Part shown: piece after piece, positions 61,154 to 64,000 of the stretch
Layout: each line of letters starts with the position of its first letter
How positions within the stretch are numbered: the first letter of the stretch is position 1
Assembly (NCBI RefSeq): GCF_000192865.1
Contig: NC_015276.1
Location: 1,488,001-1,552,000, forward strand
Direction: 5' to 3'
Length of the DNA stretch: 64,000 bases
From: Marinomonas mediterranea MMB-1
GTDB lineage: Bacteria; Pseudomonadota; Gammaproteobacteria; Pseudomonadales; Marinomonadaceae
Notes under the pieces: generated by a model
What the model was told of the DNA's origin: nothing
Databases searched by the model: none
The model's input: the letters and a program-made list of their open reading frames with translations, nothing else
Made by a program: the position numbers and the translations under genes

Positions 61154-62134
61154 CTAAGAGCTTGTCTTAACCACCAATCGGCCTCTGATTTCGCCAGCAA
61201 GAAGTGCTTTTGACTTCTCGATGGCGTCTTCGAGCTGTATGTCAGTAGTAAGTGACTCAAGCAGTTCTAGATCTAGGTCAGTGGCTAAGCGAGTCCATGC
61301 TTCAAGGCGTTTTTCATAGGGACACATTACACTGTCGACACCTGCGAGTTTGACGCCGCGCAGAATAAATGGCGCGACAGATCCAGGTAGGTCCATACCA
61401 CCCGCTAGGCCGCATGCTGCAACGATTCCGCCGTACTTTGTTGTGGCGCAAGCATTGGCTAGTACATGTGAGCCAACCACGTCGATCACGCCAGCCCAAC
61501 GTTCTTTGCCAAGAGGGCGTGAAGGTTCAGACATTTCTGAGCGATCAATAATACCTTGTGCGCCAAGCGATTTGAGATAATCCGCTTCTGATGGCCGTCC
61601 TGTTAGCGCCATAACCTGATAACCGAGTTTGGCGAGAAGGGCTATCGCAACACTGCCTACACCGCCAGCCGCGCCTGTTACTAATATTTCGCCGTCGTCG
61701 GGCTTGACGCCGTGTTTTTCCAGCTCCAAGACACATAACATCGCAGTATAACCCGCCGTGCCGATGGCCATTGCTTGTCGGGTCGTAAAGGCACTGGGAA
61801 GAGGGATAAGCCAATCGGCATTCACTCGTGCTCGTTGACCTAAGCCTCCCCAGTGACGTTCGCCAACGCCCCATCCGTTTAAAACAACGGTGTCGCCTTC
61901 TTTGAACTTGTCTGAGTCAGATTGAATGACCTTACCTGCGAAATCGATTCCAGGCACCATTGGAAACTGACGAACAACAGGGGATTTTCCCGTGATGGCT
62001 AACGCATCTTTGTAATTTAAACCTGAGTATTCGACCTCAACCATTACGTTGCCTTCTGGCAGTAAACTGTCGTCGAACTCTTTTAGTTCTGTTTGATATA
62101 CATTGTTATTATTTTCTATTAGTAGGGCTTTCAT
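61154..62134 (-). CDS. Quinone/acrylyl-CoA reductase-like MDR oxidoreductase (YhdH/AcuI family)
   Basis: The protein has 326 residues from the ATG at 62134, which has ACGGAG upstream. The longer frame to 62272 adds an unconserved leader. The medium-chain reductase fold shows GLNYKDALAITGKSPVV, VPGIDFAGKV, the NADPH loop LVTGAAGGVGSVAIALLAKLGY and WAGVIDVVGSH. No zinc-ligand cysteines are seen. YhdH/AcuI proteins reduce acryloyl-CoA to propionyl-CoA, an activity important in DMSP catabolism and acrylate detoxification in marine bacteria. The exact substrate is unproven. It is monocistronic, divergent from the adjacent Amt-MCP 3' end on the same strand. Confidence 0.88.
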   Translation of the reverse strand: MKALLIENNNNVYQTELKEFDDSLLPEGNVMVEVEYSGLNYKDALAITGKSPVVRQFPMVPGIDFAGKVIQSDSDKFKEGDTVVLNGWGVGERHWGGLGQRARVNADWLIPLPSAFTTRQAMAIGTAGYTAMLCVLELEKHGVKPDDGEILVTGAAGGVGSVAIALLAKLGYQVMALTGRPSEADYLKSLGAQGIIDRSEMSEPSRPLGKERWAGVIDVVGSHVLANACATTKYGGIVAACGLAGGMDLPGSVAPFILRGVKLAGVDSVMCPYEKRLEAWTRLATDLDLELLESLTTDIQLEDAIEKSKALLAGEIRGRLVVKTSS

Positions 62135-62301
62135 AAACGTCACTCCGTAAAAGTCGCTATATAAATGTCTCTCCATAAATAAGACATCGCGAAGAATCAG
62201 CTTATATGAAACACGAATAGATGAGGAGTCGTTTATATATCCAAAAGAGGAGGGAATTGGGAAAGATATCACTTTTTACGCATAGTTTTGGGATGGGCGG
62301 A

Positions 62302-62341
62302 GAGCCAAGTAAACAAATACTCGCTTTTATTTACCTGGCTC
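62302..62341 (-). terminator. Hairpin downstream of the Amt-MCP gene
   Basis: GAGCCAAGTAAA (62302-62313) pairs with TTTACCTGGCTC (62330-62341), with one mismatched pair. It lies about 50 bases after the Amt-MCP stop (62391) and ahead of the AcuI-like gene. No strong T-run is seen, so it may terminate weakly. Confidence 0.55.
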
Positions 62342-62390
62342 TTTAGCTCTTTAGCTTGATGGCAATTTGCCGTCGTTGTCGTTCTTCTGA

Positions 62391-64000
62391 CTACTGTAAC
62401 CGTGTACTGGTTTTAAAGCTGGATGTTACTTGTTCAAATGAGTTAGTCACATCCAGTAATTGGGTGCTTGACTCGTCGATCTCAGACACTTTGGTTAAAT
62501 TGTCTGTGCAAGAGGCTTCAATCGTTTCGACCGCTTGAAGCTGTACCGAAATGTTGTCTTTTTCGGTTTGAGCCATCTCATTAATGGACGAGTTAGCGCT
62601 TTGTACTTTTACGATTTCGTCGTTACTTTCAGAGAGGCTATCAATGGTTCGTGTCATTAACTCGTTACTTTCACGCACCATTTTTTGGTTATCGCTCATC
62701 AAATCATTCGCACTAGAGGTTCTGGCCTGTAGGCTTTCGATGACGGCCGATATTTCTCTTGTTGCTTCGTTTGTTTTGCTTGAAAGTTGTCGAACTTCGT
62801 CCGCGACAACTGCGAAGCCTCGTCCGCTTTCTCCTGCCCGAGCCGCTTCTATTGCAGCATTTAGCGCAAGGAGATTTGTTTGCTCTGAGATGTCTTGTAC
62901 GCCCGACAGAATGCTAACAATTTGATCGCTGTCAGTCTTAAGGGCTTGCATGATATCGAAGGCGTTGTCGGCTTTGTGTTGCATATTTAACATCATAGCC
63001 TTCATGTCTTCGACCATCTTCAACGAGTCAGAAGAACGGTCTTTAACGTGCACAGATCGATCTGTAATATCTGACGTTAAATCTGCGAAGTCGTGCAGAG
63101 ACTTATGCAAGGCAGCGGTTGCTTGAGTGACGCTTGCAATATCCATTAACTGTTTTTGAACAGCAGTACTGATGTCTGACGTATTTTTATTCATATTGTG
63201 TGTTTGCGATTTAAGATCTTCGACACCTTGATTGAAGGTGGCATAGGTTTTTTCGACCTGATCTAGCAGACGGTTAAACATGGTTGCGATGTCGCCATTT
63301 TCGGTGCCGTTTTCAACAGACAATCGTTTTGTTAGATCCGCAACGGCGGCAGGGTCACTGTGTGCCGTTACAAATTCTTGCATCGCTTGAAGGGCTTCGA
63401 TCACACCGCTAGAGGCACCGTGTTCGATGATATTAAGCCCTTCTTTTTCATGCTCTGGGTCGACGCGTAGCTTATTGATCGACTTGAGCCCCCAAAACAT
63501 AGCCAGCCCGGTAAAGAACGACCAAATAAATACCGAACTCACGCCAGTCAGCTGTACCATGAACTGCTCAAATCGACTGTCGAAATTCAAGTTTTCAATC
63601 GGGGCGACAAGTGCGAGCAGCAGGGTACCCACGACACCTGCAACGCCGTGAACAGCGACGGCATTGACTGGGTCATCAAGTCTAAACACTCGCAATAGAA
63701 CCTCCTCGCTATAGAAGACAATGATCCCCGTTACGATGCCAATAACAACGGCGCCCATGGGGGTGACGACTGCGCATCCTGCGGTAATGCCAACTAAGCC
63801 ACCAATGACACCACTTAGAATTTTTTCGATATTGATTACTTTGTCTTGGCTGAACAGCGTCATCACAAAACACACAATGGCAGAAGACGCGGCGGCTAAC
63901 ATGGTGTTTGCCATGATACCTGCGATATCCGTCGTCGCTTCTAACGTACTGCCACCATTAAAGCCAAACCAACCAAAGAATAAAATAAAGGTGCCAATGA
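62391..64000 (-). CDS. Ammonium transporter-chemoreceptor fusion (Amt-MCP), N-terminus cut by window edge
   Basis: The frame is open to the right edge (63914 onward continues without a stop, encoding IGTFILFFGWFGFNGGSTLE, a conserved Amt stretch). About 190 residues of Amt remain, including AVAVHGVAGVVGTLLLALVAP and a final helix (FFTGLAMFWGLKSINKLR). The membrane part is followed by a linker and about 300 residues of coiled coil containing the chemoreceptor hairpin (LLALNAAIEAARAGESGRGFAVVADEVR, about residues 360-388 of this fragment). There is no CheR/CheB pentapeptide at the C-terminus. It should couple ammonium sensing or transport to chemotaxis signalling. The start is outside the window. 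Confidence 0.9.
   Translation of the reverse strand, partial: IGTFILFFGWFGFNGGSTLEATTDIAGIMANTMLAAASSAIVCFVMTLFSQDKVINIEKILSGVIGGLVGITAGCAVVTPMGAVVIGIVTGIIVFYSEEVLLRVFRLDDPVNAVAVHGVAGVVGTLLLALVAPIENLNFDSRFEQFMVQLTGVSSVFIWSFFTGLAMFWGLKSINKLRVDPEHEKEGLNIIEHGASSGVIEALQAMQEFVTAHSDPAAVADLTKRLSVENGTENGDIATMFNRLLDQVEKTYATFNQGVEDLKSQTHNMNKNTSDISTAVQKQLMDIASVTQATAALHKSLHDFADLTSDITDRSVHVKDRSSDSLKMVEDMKAMMLNMQHKADNAFDIMQALKTDSDQIVSILSGVQDISEQTNLLALNAAIEAARAGESGRGFAVVADEVRQLSSKTNEATREISAVIESLQARTSSANDLMSDNQKMVRESNELMTRTIDSLSESNDEIVKVQSANSSINEMAQTEKDNISVQLQAVETIEASCTDNLTKVSEIDESSTQLLDVTNSFEQVTSSFKTSTRLQ

Overview
This 64-kb window looks like the chromosome of a marine gammaproteobacterium of the Oceanospirillales, most like Marinomonas. 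The evidence is protein character, moderate G+C, monomeric isocitrate dehydrogenase, NhaB and strong gene-order conservation with enterobacteria. I cannot run a search, so the genus is an inference. No rRNA, tRNA, CRISPR array, prophage or insertion sequence was recognised.

Layout. (1) 0-25 kb is a housekeeping core: a universal stress protein fragment, a small Fur-controlled membrane protein, fklB, an ElaA-type acetyltransferase, then the minus-strand block rluE-nudJ-mnmA-hflD-icd-purB-roxA, then cspD/clpS-clpA, infA, aat, a porin, ftsK-lolA-rarA-crcB, serS and cobA. The order matches the E. coli purB-hflD-mnmA-nudJ-rluE and clpSA-infA-aat...ftsK-lolA-rarA-serS neighbourhoods. The differences are a monomeric icd placed between purB and hflD, and a porin where cydCD-trxB-lrp would be. 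(2) 24.6-39 kb is a catecholate-siderophore island: a TonB receptor divergent from fes, mbtH, a two-module 3014-residue NRPS (C-A-T-E-C-A-T-TE) and the exporter entS, with a Fur box in the divergent gap. Its domain order suggests an aryl-D-amino acid-L-serine siderophore of the vanchrobactin/chrysobactin type, released as an oligoester and opened by Fes. The aryl-acid genes are not in the window. (3) 39-42 kb holds nhaB and sohB. (4) 42-51 kb is a pyrimidine-degradation locus: rutR, a RutR operator, a sigma-54 promoter, rutABCD, rutF, then a complete ABC importer of the NMT1/THI5 type. rutE and the permease rutG are absent, and the importer probably replaces RutG. (5) 51-58.4 kb is a LacI-regulated minus-strand operon: fused two-domain permease, ATPase, binding protein, inositol-monophosphatase-like enzyme, dual-specificity-type phosphatase and LacI regulator, preceded by twin palindromic operators 22 bp apart. 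The best reading is import of a phosphate ester followed by dephosphorylation. (6) 58.6-61.1 kb has a PhnD-type binding protein and an orphan histidine kinase, transcribed divergently from that operon. (7) The right edge has an AcuI/YhdH-type reductase and the 3' part of an ammonium-transporter/chemoreceptor fusion.

The most interesting items are the phosphate-ester import and phosphatase operon with its paired operators and neighbouring sensor, the Amt-MCP fusion, the two-module siderophore NRPS, the rluE/nudJ overlap that contains an A8 tract, and a very short Fur-controlled membrane protein gene.
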